Origin: Druceiella hillmani
Taxonomy: Eukaryota > Arthropoda > Insecta > Lepidoptera > Hepialidae
Assembly (NCBI GenBank): GCA_039881145.1
Contig: JAYKKI010000023.1
Span: 2,013,501 to 2,077,500 of the forward strand
Length of the DNA: 64,000 nt
Direction of reading: 5' to 3'
Shown here: in pieces, positions 49,100 to 60,299 of the stretch
Position numbering within the stretch: the stretch's first letter is position 1
Layout of the letters: every line of letters begins with the position of its first letter
Translations under genes and position numbers: made by a program
The notes under the pieces: generated by a model
What the model saw: the letters and a program-made list of their open reading frames with translations, nothing else
Told to the model about the DNA's origin: nothing
Database searches by the model: none

Positions 49100-50010
49100 A
49101 TTTAGATTTCCATAGCCAAAAAGGTAAAAACGGAACCTTAATAATTTTGTCATGTCTGTCTATATGTCTGTCTGTCCGTAAGTCACAGCCATTTTACTCA
49201 GAGTCTATTGGCACTATATAGATGAAATTTGGAGGGTAGATGTCTTTTATGAACCGCTGTACAATGAAAGTGGAATGATGAAAAAAAATAATATTAGGGT
49301 GACACTCCATACATGTAACAAAGGGATAAAAAAACCAGTACATATAGGCGTGTGGGCTGTCGTTAGATAGGTCATAAAAGTGATATAGAAATTGCAAACC
49401 AACTTTCTCATTTAAGTCAACAGTCGGTGAGAAATGCGCTTCTAAATTCTTAAAAAGTGTTTCCTCCCCCTGTAACATTTTCCAACTAACGTGTATAAAA
49501 TTCTGAAAAAAATTGGGTAGTAGAACTTAAAATAAACTTTCAACGAAAATTTATTTTAATGAGATGTGTTGTGTAGTTTTTGAGATATGGGATATTTTTG
49601 GTACCATTCGCAGCAAGAACTTAGTTTTTTACAGTGTCTTTAAGACAATAGTTGATGACAGATGTGCTCCTAAATTCTTAAAAAGTATTTCCTCCTCCTA
49701 TAACACTTTCCAACTAACGTTTATAAAATTCAATTTTCGGTACCGTCCGCAGCAAGAACTTTATTTTTTACAGTTTCTTTAAGACAATAGTTGATGAGAA
49801 ATGCGTTCCTAAATTCTTAAAAAGTATTTCTTCCCTCAGTAATACTTTCCAAGTAACGTGTATAAAATTCTGAAAAAAATTAGGCAGTAGAACTTAAAAT
49901 AAACTTTTAACGAAAATTTATTTTAATGAGATGTGTTGTGTAGTTTTTGAGATATGGGATATTTTCGGTACCATTCGCAGCAAGAACTTTGTTTTTAACA
50001 GTGTCTTTAA
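49100..50010 (+). mobile_element. Lepidopteran interspersed repeat with internal duplication
   Basis: Succession AAAACGGAACCTTAATAATT, TTGTCATGTCTGTC...CTGTCTGTCCGTAAGTCACA, AGGGTGACACTCCATACATG, TGGGCTGTCGTTAGATAGGT and the C-rich CCTCCCCCTGTAACA matches a well-known lepidopteran repeat. The 3' part is duplicated: GAACTTAAAATAAACTTT(C/T)AACG near 49524 and 49887, with GCAGCAAGAACTT at about 49610, 49749 and 49977. No intact coding frame; family name not assigned. Confidence 0.75.
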
Positions 50011-50061
50011 GAAATACAAATTTATAAGTTTAATATTGTTTTGTGCTACGAAACACTTTAT

Positions 50062-50098
50062 ACGCAAATGTTCGCGTTCGCTACGCGAACATTTGCGT
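50062..50098. repeat. 15-bp perfect hairpin
   Basis: ACGCAAATGTTCGCG (50062-50076) and its exact complement (50084-50098) around a seven-base loop TTCGCTA. It lies 50 bp past the transposon relic and inside the 141-codon frame 49931-50356. Could be a terminal hairpin of an element. Confidence 0.92.
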
Positions 50099-50619
50099 TG
50101 TCATGAACTTTATCTGCTTGAAACTTATTTTGTATTTTGTACTATGTCTAAATTTAAGATATGTTATGGAATAAAGTGTTGTATTAAGTGCTCTTTAGTG
50201 AAAACAATGGTAAATAATTGTTCATTTTTTCAATCTGAACAGTTTCAATTATATGAAGATATTATAAAAAGATCTAACTCTCTTCACCCTATTTCTGTCA
50301 TGGGAATTATAACTCCATTGAACGTTTGTAATGCAGTCTACAATTTTAAATGTTGATTACAGGAACTGTAAAAGATAAGCTAATTTATTGTTCATAAATT
50401 TTTTTGCCATTTTTAAATTTAAACTCATCGCTACTCGTAAACTAACGAGGTGTTTACCAATTTTAGTGATATGAGAAAAAAATACCTACTTTACATTAAA
50501 AAAATCCTGCTTCCTTCGAGTTCGGTTAATGCGGTTTTTTTCGTGGCTACTTTTACGATAATTATGATTGATAAATACAAAAAGATTGTGGTGTAGACGT
50601 AAAACCGTCTTAATTAATA

Positions 50620-50960
50620 CCGCCACAAGCTTGTGCATGATCGCACTACAATACAAATAGATTTACGGCTTCGGCTGTTGGCGGTCCATCTCGAATTGCC
50701 GCCGCATCCGCTGCGTCTATTGACCGAAAAAAATTGCAAATTGCTGAGCAGTTCACACGGTCGCGGCCCGACGAATTCGGCTTGCATGCATTTATAAATA
50801 AATATGAAATATGAAATGATTGCACAAGTTATTTGTTCGCACGCCAGTCGACCGACGTAGAAATGTTGGCAATGCCCAATTATGAAATTCCATCTCGTCT
50901 GACTGACAGGCGGGCGCTCTCTGTTCCGCGGATGGTTAGTGCCGAGTTTCCACCTAACTA
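50620..50960. promoter_or_regulatory. GC-raised block with AT-rich homeodomain-like core
   Basis: GC/CpG-raised flanks (GGCTGTTGGCGGTCC, CGCCGCATCCGCTGCGTC, GTCGCGGCCCGACG and later GACAGGCGGGCGC) enclose a core TTTATAAATAAATATGAAA followed by TGATTGCA. The combination is typical of conserved insect enhancers, but motif matches of this size are frequent in AT-rich DNA. No exon structure. Confidence 0.28.
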
Positions 50961-51157
50961 TTTTGGTGCCTTTGACATCGTGTTTATCTTAGTGCGATAT
51001 GTTTAAAATTAAATTAACCTCCCTTCATTTATTCGTTGACCCTATTCGTATATGAACGGCGATAAGGGTAAATCAATATACGATAAAGGGTATCCGGAGT
51101 TCGTGAAATTTTGGCCATGATTTATCTTGAGCATATCTTCAACTGCTTTAGACTCTT

Positions 51158-51385
51158 ATGCCCATATGCAACGCACACAGTCAGGACTGTCAGTCGGATT
51201 TACTGACAGTTAAAAACCTATTTTTTATGAATACTTTAGAAATTGAACTGAACAATAGGGCACGATCGGTAAAGTAGACAATTATTCCGACTCAATTGAC
51301 TATTAATGAGAAACAGAAATACGTTTTTAACTGTTAGTAAGTCCGACTGAGAGTCCTAGCCGTGTATGGTGCATACAGGCGTTAA
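51158..51385. mobile_element. Short inverted-repeat element, about 225 bp
   Basis: The left arm ACACAGTCAGGACTGTCAGT through GACAGTTAAAAAC (51175-51217) pairs with the right arm GTTTTTAACTGTTAGTAAGT through CCGTGT (51323-51365), about 36 of 43 positions. Weaker pairing continues outward around CATATGCAACG/GGTGCATACAGG. Loop of about 105 bp. No coding, so MITE-like; target duplication not identified. Confidence 0.65.
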
Positions 51386-52139
51386 TGTAATTTTATTCAT
51401 ATGACATTATGTCCAAGAATTTGTGAGATATTGACACTTTAGGTCATACGAAGCAAAAAAATGATTAATTTTTGGAGGCTTCCTGGTAAAGTAGCTTTTT
51501 ATGGAGTAGGTAACAGCGTACAATGGAAGAAAGTAAATATGAATTTATCAAGTTCCTCAGCACCGACATAATGGTTTGCGATAAAGAAATTAGATAGGTA
51601 AAATTATAGGATAAGTGGATATGAAGTTTCATACGTGTTACTTAGTACAGAATGCATGAATTTATTTACATATTTACATTTAGATATGAAAATTCAAAAA
51701 GTAGAGATGGCAAAGCTTAATAACAAGGAAGCTCCAATACCTCGAATATATTATGTGCCAGACGAATTACCAACTCCTTTAACTCATTACTCAAGGCAAG
51801 ATACTGGGAAGAAGGAGACTTGGCTGGAGGAGGATGTATATCCTGGATGAAGATCCTATGCCAGTGATACAAATTCAAAGCTGCATTCAAAGTTGAAATA
51901 GCCATAATGATTACCAATTTCAATTGGGGGAAGATACTACAAGAAGAAATTAGTGCATTATGCTCGACGTGAAGTCCCAGCTGTGCTGCAGATCAAATTT
52001 AACGAGATATTGTGTGAAATAGTTAATTGTTAAGCGCAATAATAATAATACATATATTAACAACGATCAGCGACAAAACAAAAGAGATTTAAATGACTAT
52101 ACTACCACTCAAGCCGCCTTAAATAATACCTAACCATTA

Positions 52140-52500
52140 CGTACTTGCGTGGCCGTCTTGAGATGCGCTAGAGGAGAAAACTAACCCGTGCGTCGTCATT
52201 GTCAAAACTGGTTTCGGTTATAATTGTGGAATTTGCGACAATGAGCGTCCGCTGGGAAAGAAATGGCGCGGTGCTCAGAGTAATTGGCGTCGATCTTAGG
52301 TATTGTCTCGTTCGGTTTGTTTTTTTTTGTTTCATATTGTTTTGTCTAGTGTCACGAGACTACTAATTATCGTCGAACGTGTCTTATTGGCTCAGCGTGA
52401 TGCAGGCACGGATGCGTGAGTTCCGGGTCTTTTGTGTCGATGAGACTTTTGGGATATGTGGTCTGGGTTGACCTCTCATGATTTGATGGATGTGTTTTGG
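52140..52500. promoter_or_regulatory. GC-raised non-repetitive block
   Basis: CpG-containing unique sequence including GACAATGAGCGTCCGC, AAATGGCGCGGTGC, GATGCAGGCACGGATGCG and GGTTGACCTCTC. No open exon. Candidate regulatory or untranslated-exon DNA by composition. Confidence 0.22.
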
Positions 52501-52633
52501 CAAATTTTGTAATTGTAAAGGAGGGTAAATGCGATTCTTTTGTGGCGGATTATTATTTAATAATATTCTTAGGTTATAGCGTGACGCTGTCGCATATTCA
52601 AGAATAACTTTTGTAATTCTTTTTTTTTCATTA

Positions 52634-52690
52634 GCAGATTTGGTACCGTTAACATGAATATTGTATTCATGCTAATGCTAACAAATCTGA
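52634..52690. repeat. Imperfect hairpin
   Basis: TTAGCAGATTTG and CATGAATA pair with CAAATCTG and TATTCATG across a short loop, with several mismatches between. Confidence 0.6.
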
Positions 52691-52699
52691 TCCTCTATG

Positions 52700-54640
52700 A
52701 AATGAAGCTCCTCAGGTAATAATTTGTTACAGAGCTAGTGGTAATATTTGCTTGTGAATTCATCATCGTTAATACTGTTAAATAATAAAGATTCAAATTC
52801 GAATAAAGCAAATCGATTTTATGGAAATATTAAATTCAAAATTGCCAAAGGAACTCTCTTAAATTATATTACTGTAACTGTTTCTGATATATTAAGATAA
52901 ATATACTTATATTAAGTATATTAATTATATAATACCCTCAAAAGAAGAAAAATCCACGGGGATTATAACAATCTACAGGCTGTACAGGCATTAATATTAA
53001 TAAATATATTATTTTTATTTCAAAAATTTCTGTTAATTTTAATTTGAAAGTTATGATTAAATTTTAATTATTTTAAAAAGTCAACTACATTAGATCCAAT
53101 TACTCCAGTCTAGACTAAACTCGGCATGCAATAATTCACAATGCGATACTGAATCTGTAGGTTATATATTGTATATAGTTAAAATGTTGTATAGAAATCA
53201 TGTATTGAATTGAAATACATAATAATTAATTAGTTAAAATTTTACATTTTAGAAATGTTTAACTACTGAAGAGCCGGTAGCAGAAATTAGAAATAAGCTA
53301 TGAAATTATAAATTTTCTCCATTTGTATAGATCTATCTAGGTATTAGTTTTCAATATATTTGTGATTTTTTAAACGTGCCAATTTATAAAACATATTAAA
53401 TTTATTTAAAATTATGTTGGCAATATATTGAGTTTGGAATCGGATTTTAATTGAAGTTTGTGTCGAAATCAAAAAGAAAGGACTTTGTTCGTCGGTTTGT
53501 AAGCACGTATCATCAAATCAAATGCCAAACTTATTGAGGTCAAACGCGTGAAACTTAAAATGATTTTCCGCCGCAAAGGTACCAAAAATAAAGTTTTTTT
53601 AAATAAGATTTTGGTACTAAGCAAGAGATAAAAATAAAATTTAAAAAAAGAAAAACAATAGAAAAAAATAAAATTTTTTAAAATTGTAAAAAATAAGAAT
53701 ACGAAATGTTATTTTCGAGATATAATAAAGTTTCATCTTAACTTTTTAAATCGTGTTAAACTTGATTTTGAAAACACGTGAAATTCTTATTATGAAGACC
53801 GATGACCGATGGAGTTTATTTTCTTAGTACCGGTGCGATTTCTAACGTAGAAATGTAACTGTTCAGAAGTGGATAGTACTGACGCTTCTCTTTCCTGCGA
53901 GTCAGACCTAATTCAAGTAGTACTTCGAAACAATGTAATATTAATACTATGAACCTTGCAAAAACTATTACAACCGTAATAAAAGTTAGGGAATGTTACG
54001 ACAAATTAACTTGGTTACCATTAATATTTTGTATTTTTATTTTTTTAGGATTTTAAAAATTTTCTTTTTTCTATGTTACCATAACCAGCAAACTAATTAT
54101 CATTAGACAAAAGTAAGGTCTGTTACAGTTGTATCTAAGTGATAGACCATTCTGCCAACAAACCGTAAAAACTACGTAATGTATTTATCTTATGTTTAAT
54201 TGCTTAATTGAAATTTCATTCAAATATATTGACATCTTTACTCCAAGAGCTCATATGACATTTACTTGCATCGTACTGTGCATACATGGAAGTGGGCAGA
54301 GTCGATTTACCACACGTCGATGTAAAAGATAAGAAGGTGAACTTGTTGCACAACATAACTTATGCTGTTGCAACTAGTCTCGGTTCACCTTGTATTTATT
54401 AAATTTCATTTCAATTCAATTTCAATTTAATGGAAATTACTCAACTTTCTGCTTGGTCAACTTCCGCGGTGAAGGATGTTTCTTGGTGAATGTTTATTTA
54501 AAGTTGTATGCTTTATCCCTTTCTTTATTAACTCCCAGGTTTGTATAGTAATTTTTGGTTAAGGCAGTTTTTTTCAAAATCACCTGTAAGGGAAGTTGCA
54601 GCTGGTAATGTTTCGTAACGTATTTTAATTTTACAAACAC
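52700..54640. other. Unannotated AT-rich stretch
   Basis: No gene, RNA or element recognised; several poly-A/T runs near 53630-53690. Confidence 0.45.
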
Positions 54641-54718
54641 GTGAAAGTCTAATTATCTTCTTTTTCTTTTTCTTCCAGGGGCACTACATTCCTTTCTGGG
54701 TCTTGGTTTCTTCTACTG

Positions 54719-54937
54719 TTACTCTCCACCTGACTCTATTATTCGCCTCTCTTCTCGAGTAGTGACTTTTTTCATCCTTCTCAGGTCTTCCTCCACACAA
54801 TCGATCCATCGTTTTCTGAGCGTGCTTCTTGGTCTCTTTTGTGGCGGTATCCATCTGGTTATAGTTTTTGCAACCCTGTTGTCTCGCATACTTTCCAAAT
54901 GATCCGCCTTCTTTCCAAATGATCCTTTACTTTCCAA
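54719..54937 (-). pseudogene. C-terminal remnant of a LINE (non-LTR) reverse transcriptase
   Basis: The minus-strand 72-codon frame carries RWIPPQKRPRSTLRKRWIDC followed by VEEDLRRMK. The pattern R-P-R-x-x-x-R-K-R-W-x-D-x-V-x-x-D-L is the tail that follows the reverse-transcriptase domain in several LINE families. Nothing of the polymerase domain itself (no FADD or equivalent) is open upstream, so this is a 5'-truncated dead copy. The first codons come from three direct repeats of CTTTCCAAATGATC (54891, 54911, 54930), so the nominal start is not original. Confident as LINE tail, unsure of clade. Confidence 0.75.
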
Positions 54938-54949
54938 ATGATCTAATTT

Positions 54950-55290
54950 TAATGTAACAATAAAAAAACGATCAAGTGGATCTCCATATATACTTTATGC
55001 TTATTTAGATATATACTTTATGCTTATTTAGTTTTGTAGTGGTCTTTTATCTCTAGTCTTTTCAAATGGTTGATGCAGGTAAACCGAAATAATTTTAGTG
55101 GACGTTCAGTCCACCATATTTTTTATTTCAAATTTTCATATCCCTAATTGAAAAATTAAAGGGAATGAGATACATTTATCATCACTTTAAGTTTAAAATT
55201 TCACAAATAGTTATTTGGATTAATTATAAATTGAATTTTCTAAACCAGAACCTATCCTAGTTTAAATGTGCCTAATTATACATCTCGATT
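54950..55290. other. Unannotated AT-rich stretch with a 22-bp direct repeat
   Basis: ATATATACTTTATGCTTATT TAG occurs twice in a row near 54987-55031. Nothing else recognised. Confidence 0.5.
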
Positions 55291-55296
55291 TTCCTA

Positions 55297-55722
55297 CTAT
55301 TCCAGTTCTAGGTTACGAGAAATAAACTCGATATCCCTTGAAAAAGTAGACTTTCCATATAAATAGATTGCATTCATTGCTTGTTGCATGCACCGGTGTC
55401 GAGTTGCACACGTGACAGTGCAATGTAGCGGGCGCATCTCACTGGTACGATGCAACAAGTTGCTCTGAGCTTTGGGACAAACGAGGGGCTGTTGTATGGA
55501 TAGGCTGTTGTATGTTATTGGCATTTTTTTAACGGTACAGAAGACATTTGGAAGGGGAACTTGACAAATTCCCAAAGTGACAAAATACTGCAGGCCTTTG
55601 TAGATAGAAAGATTTCTGGACGAAGAGCTTGCGGTCAATGAAAAAAAACTAACCGAAATCAGGAAGTCTTTTGTGATTAAAATGTAATGTCGAAGTGAAC
55701 AATTTAAATCTCCCTGGACCAC
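55297..55722 (-). other. 141-codon open frame of unknown nature
   Basis: A minus-strand frame of 141 codons in DNA that is locally richer in GC (GCACCGGTGTCGAGTTGCAC, GTAGCGGGCGCATCTCACTG). The product has no signal peptide, membrane segment or domain I recognise. Cysteine and histidine are clustered in the second half (residues about 80-115) without a regular zinc-finger spacing. There is no promoter or splice evidence. It may be a chance frame, a transposon fragment or a long exon; not called as a gene. Confidence 0.2.
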
Positions 55723-56026
55723 TTTTTGCTTTGAAATTTACCAACTATTTCTTAAAATGCGTTTTCGTAGGTGCATACGCATTTTCATACCTCAGCTGTC
55801 AGCTTATTAAATTTATTAATTATGACAACTTATTGATCATCTTAACTTTGTATTGATCACCAATGCTGGTCGAATCTTAATTTGTCCATTGTGTGTAGCA
55901 TATCTATTTTTTTTAGAAGTAGCAAATATCAATTGTATGGATGTATTTACGTCTATGCCATTCGTCATATTTTGGATTTGCAGAAGTTATCTTAACGTAT
56001 ACAATGTTTTGAGAAATTATGTAATG

Positions 56027-56027
<1 letters not shown>

Positions 56028-56117
<90 letters not shown>
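56028..56117. repeat. (TA)n microsatellite
   Basis: About 90 bp of nearly perfect TA with one CA interruption near 56058. The tyrosine/isoleucine frame over it is an artefact. Confidence 0.97.
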
Positions 56118-56120
<3 letters not shown>

Positions 56121-56539
56121 TATTTCGAATCAACTGAGGAAAATTTCTTGGGAGAAAACTACTTTGAAATTATTTAATAAAAGAATGAAATACAGGTATT
56201 GATTTCTATCGACATTGAATTGGTTATTTTTTAAGTAAACAATCTGAAATTTCCTTTCAAGTAATTGATTTATCAGTCAATATTCAACCGACATATTCAA
56301 GAACTATTCTGTGAAGTTCATTACGGCAACCGATTATTAATTATGATGGAAATGATAGAGCGATGTTCTCAATCAGTAGTGATAATATTGATTCTATGTA
56401 TCATATAATGTAATCCTTTGTAACAAACTAAATATGATGTCATTCGCCACGGTATATCGAACCATATATGCATACGTCACCGAAACGAATATAGGTAAAA
56501 TCGTTTAATCGATACATCGATAAAATCATTGAAGCTACA

Positions 56540-56790
56540 GCATTGGATAAGTCGACACTTGTCATGGCGGGCAGGTGACAACAGGAGTGGAGGTCGAGCC
56601 ATGCGGAATGTTGCTACTGATATCGTCGCATGTGTGGGTGTATGCATGCCGGTGTAGGTTATGTGGGTATATTTGGGTGAGCAATAATGACTGATACCCG
56701 ATTGAGGAAAGAGTTATTTAACCTACTCGTTATCAGGTAACGCTCGTTTTACTGCCGGCTTAGTATTTATTGTTATCTGCTGTAAAGCGT
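56540..56790. promoter_or_regulatory. GC-raised non-repetitive block
   Basis: Contains CATGGCGGGCAGGTGACAAC (with a CAGGTG E-box at 56572), GGTCGAGCCATGCGG and a GT-rich GTGTGGGTGTATGCATGCCG. Candidate regulatory DNA by composition. Confidence 0.2.
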
Positions 56791-57364
56791 TAGTGGCATT
56801 TGTGTTTGTAATATTCGTGAGAAAGGTTTTCGAATTTGAGGCAGGTTTTTGTGTAATCTACATAGATTTTTTGACATCCCATTACGTATATCTCCGATGT
56901 TTCTCTCTATATTAAATTTCACTAAATATTTTGGAATATATTAGACCGATTTTAGGGAACTTATATTTTTATTGTCGCTACTTCACTATATTTTGAAATG
57001 AGGAAGAAAGCAGAAACGCTATATAACTAAAGATTTATCGTCTGCATTTCCAAACACAAATAGCGTTGGTTCGAATTAAACAAGTGTGGAACATATGTTG
57101 GCAGTCGGCGTATTCTCGTCGTTATGTGCAGTAATTTTGCACGATAAACGGGTTGTGAAATACGGTTCGCAGTGAAATTTTAATGATGTTGTTTTCGGAT
57201 ATTTGGTGAATCCACCTTTTGGCAGACATCTAGATTGGCATTTTTTGGTCAATTTCGGGTATGCCGGAAGAGTTTGCTGTTGGAATAAATATGAATTTAT
57301 GCGTCGCACATGTGGTGATAACTTTTCTTTCATTTAGACAATGTGTGTTTGTTTTTGTTTTAAA

Positions 57365-57384
57365 TATAATGTTGTCATTTCTTT

Positions 57385-57478
<94 letters not shown>

Positions 57479-57498
57479 AAAGAAATGACAACATTATA
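57365..57498. repeat. 134-bp palindrome with a TA/TG microsatellite core
   Basis: TATAATGTTGTCATTTCTTT followed by (AC)n and (AT)n is mirrored as (AT)n, (GT)n and AAAGAAATGACAACATTATA. The unique 20-bp outer arms are exact reverse complements, so the whole tract is one hairpin. Four overlapping open frames over it are artefacts. It may be a MITE whose centre turned into a microsatellite. Confidence 0.92.
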
Positions 57499-57592
57499 TA
57501 TATATATATATATACACGTATAAACATACATATATACACATACGTAATAAGCCTGTCAAACAATAGTACCATTCTAATGTTGTCAACTGTCA

Positions 57593-58612
57593 CGCAATAC
57601 ATTGTATTGTCGTCATTATAAATGTGTTTTAAATCTGCCCACGACCATGGACTAATTTATAGCTACATGGATTATTGTAATGTAGCGATAAAGGGAATCT
57701 TGAATATATAGTCCCTGATAATGAGATCCTTGCAAGGCATTCTTTTATTTATGTCTAACAATACATTGTAATGTCGTCATTATAGTCCAAGACTTGATGT
57801 TTTAAATCTGCACACGACCATGGACTAATTTATAGCTACATGGATTATTGTAATGTAGCGATAAAGGGAATCTTGAATACATAGTCCCTGTTAATGAGAT
57901 CCTTGCAAGGCATTCTTTTATTTATATCTAACAATACATTGTAATGTCGTCATTGTAGTCCAAAACTTGATGTTTTAAATCTGCCCACGACCATGGACTA
58001 ATTTATAGCTATATGGATTATTGTAATGTAGTGATGAAGGGAATGTTGAATTTATAGTTCTTGATAATGAGATCCTTGCAAGGCATTCTTTTATTTATAT
58101 CTAACAATATATTGTAATGTCCTCATTACAGACTAAGACTTAATGTTTCAAATCTGCCCACGATCATGGACTAATTTAGAACTACATGGAATACTGTGAT
58201 GTAGCGATGAAGAGAATGTTGAATTTATAGTTCTTGATAATAAGGTCCTTACAAGGTATTTTTTATTAAGTCTAACAATACGTTGTAATGTTATCATTAT
58301 AGTTTAAGGCTTAAATCTACCCACGACCCTGGACTAATTTATTGCTACATGGAATACTGTGATGTAAGATGAAGGGAATATTGAATTTATAGTTTTTGAT
58401 AATAAGGTCCTTGCAAGGTATTTTTTTATTTATGTCTAACAATACATTGTAATGTTGTCATTTTAGTCTAAATCTTAATGTTTTAAATCTGCCCACGACC
58501 ATGGACTAATTTATTGCCTATATGGAAAACTGTGATGTAGCGGTGAAGAGAATATTAAATTTATAATTCTTGATAATAAGGTTCTTGTAAGGCATTCTTT
58601 TATTTATATCTG
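57593..58612. repeat. Tandem array of about 173 bp, six diverged units
   Basis: ACAATACATTGTAATGTC-type starts lie near 57594, 57758, 57931, 58104, 58275 and 58439 (spacings 164-173 bp). Shared phrases are CCCACGACCATGGACTAATT, GCTACATGGATTATTGTAAT, GATCCTTGCAAGGCATTC. Units 1-3 are most alike and 4-6 increasingly diverged, a gradient within the array. No coding. Confidence 0.95.
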
Positions 58613-58619
58613 TGTAGTT

Positions 58620-59215
58620 GCTAAAGGGGTTGCAGTTAAGGTGTTTATTAATCTTTGTTTTTATTTTAAATTATAGTAAATATACTTAAAGTAGACTTTC
58701 ACCACTATTTTTAGACGATACCTGTAGTCAGGTGATATGACCCCACACCGAAAGACGACTCTTTTGTTCGATTGTTGTAGACTCTTCATTGTTTATTGAC
58801 GAAGCTGGTAAAGGTTAACATGACATCGGTAAATAAAAAAAAACACGTAAGATGGAATAAGCACTTTGATTATTTAAATATTGAATTATGGAATTATTTC
58901 CACTTAGGCCCGAAATATAAGTAATTTAGAAGCTATACTTGCCAAGGACGAGCGCTTGTGATAGCTATTGAGGCAATGTCTTTTAGCTCTTTTTAATATT
59001 GAAATATTGCTGTAGATGTTTTATTGTTTTCAATAATAATCATGTTTCAGTTTTAGGCGTTCTTTATTGATAATATATTATTTTGGCTTCCTATCGTGAT
59101 TTAGTAGTTTTATTTTCATAATAAACTTTTTTAGTTTATATTGATTAGGTTAAGATGTTCAAGAACATTTTTAACTATTTTATGTGTAAATTGAATTAAT
59201 AATTCGTTATATTTT
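58620..59215. other. Unannotated AT-rich stretch
   Basis: No gene or repeat recognised upstream of the candidate exon. Confidence 0.4.
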
Positions 59216-59223
59216 TGTTACAG

Positions 59224-59296
59224 ACGCCGAAATTTTATTTGGAGAAAATTTACCTCTCACTGCATTTTGGAAATATCCCTAGGAGGATTGCATTAG
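59224..59296 (+). other. Candidate internal exon, 73 nt
   Basis: Bounded by a good acceptor (TATATTTTTGTTACAG ending at 59223) and a good donor (ATTAG|GTAAGA at 59297). Only frame 0 from ACG is open throughout, giving 24 residues, TPKFYLEKIYLSLHFGNIPR then RIAL; the other two frames contain stops. 73 nt leaves one base over, so neighbouring exons would need a compatible phase. I do not recognise the peptide and see no partner exon in the window, which would imply introns of many kilobases. It could also be an untranslated exon or chance. Confidence 0.35.
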
Positions 59297-59299
59297 GTA

Positions 59300-60295
59300 A
59301 GAGATCTATAATATTATTAAGTCATACGAATACGGTTAATGAAGAAAGTTCTGTCATATACCCTGGAGTCAAAAGCTTCAGATTTTAGTTAGCACCTTCG
59401 TATGAAAGGTATCTTAATCAACTCTTACCATATCCCAGGTTTTTAACTATTTGTGATAGAGTATACTAATGCATTAGTACTAACGCAGTTATTCATCGAT
59501 AGTTAATGGATTAGTACTTATATATATTTCATAAGTCAGTTCTTTGTCGATAGTTTGGCGTGTTTTATTTGCGGTTATCAATATAAACATTTCTAGGTTT
59601 GACCGTAACTTTAATTTTTGGTGATGACTAACTATTTAGACAGCTAGTTGGTTTTATCGTCGTTACAACAGCTGCGGCATGCAAGAAATATTCGATGAAA
59701 TTGTTAATTTTTCTGCGTTGGTGAAGAGGTAGTCCACGAAATGTCTGTTGGTAGATGAACTCCGTCAGCGTGGAATGTTCCAAGTAGAGTATCCAAGAGT
59801 ATTGATTTATAAATATAAATAGAATTATAATATTTATGCATATACATTTATTTATTTATATTCTTTTATCGATACATTATAAGTGGGCAGTAACTTATAA
59901 TACAAGGGCGAGTGATGCTCAGTACAATAGATCTAACAGAATTAATGTATGAGAAATAGACTTAAAGCAATAAGATCTGAATATTTATTATATTTTTATT
60001 TTATGTAAATAATTTGTCCTCCATTCAAGGTAAAATGGAGAAAACTGTTCATACGGATATCAGGGTTTCGGGGCAGGTTTTCCATATAAAGAATAACAGC
60101 GAAGTGAGTGAATATTCTAGTTTTATGTTCCCGGTTAAATGTGTATTATATATGTTTTCAAAAAATAATATTAAGTCACGATTAGGTAATAGAAGAGATT
60201 CTGTCTAATTGTGAAATAGAATTTGCAGTGAATGAACAGATGACAATATATTAAGATCATGAATATTGCGCTAAACAACGACGTGGTTATGGGAG
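59300..60295. other. Unannotated stretch
   Basis: No gene recognised. The frame 60014-60208 (64 codons, starting TCCATTCAAGGTAAAATGG) has no domain. Confidence 0.4.
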
Positions 60296-60299
60296 CGCA

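Noticed and set aside
55853..57602. Tyrosine/isoleucine-rich frames
   Set aside because: Translations of TA and TG microsatellites on both strands.
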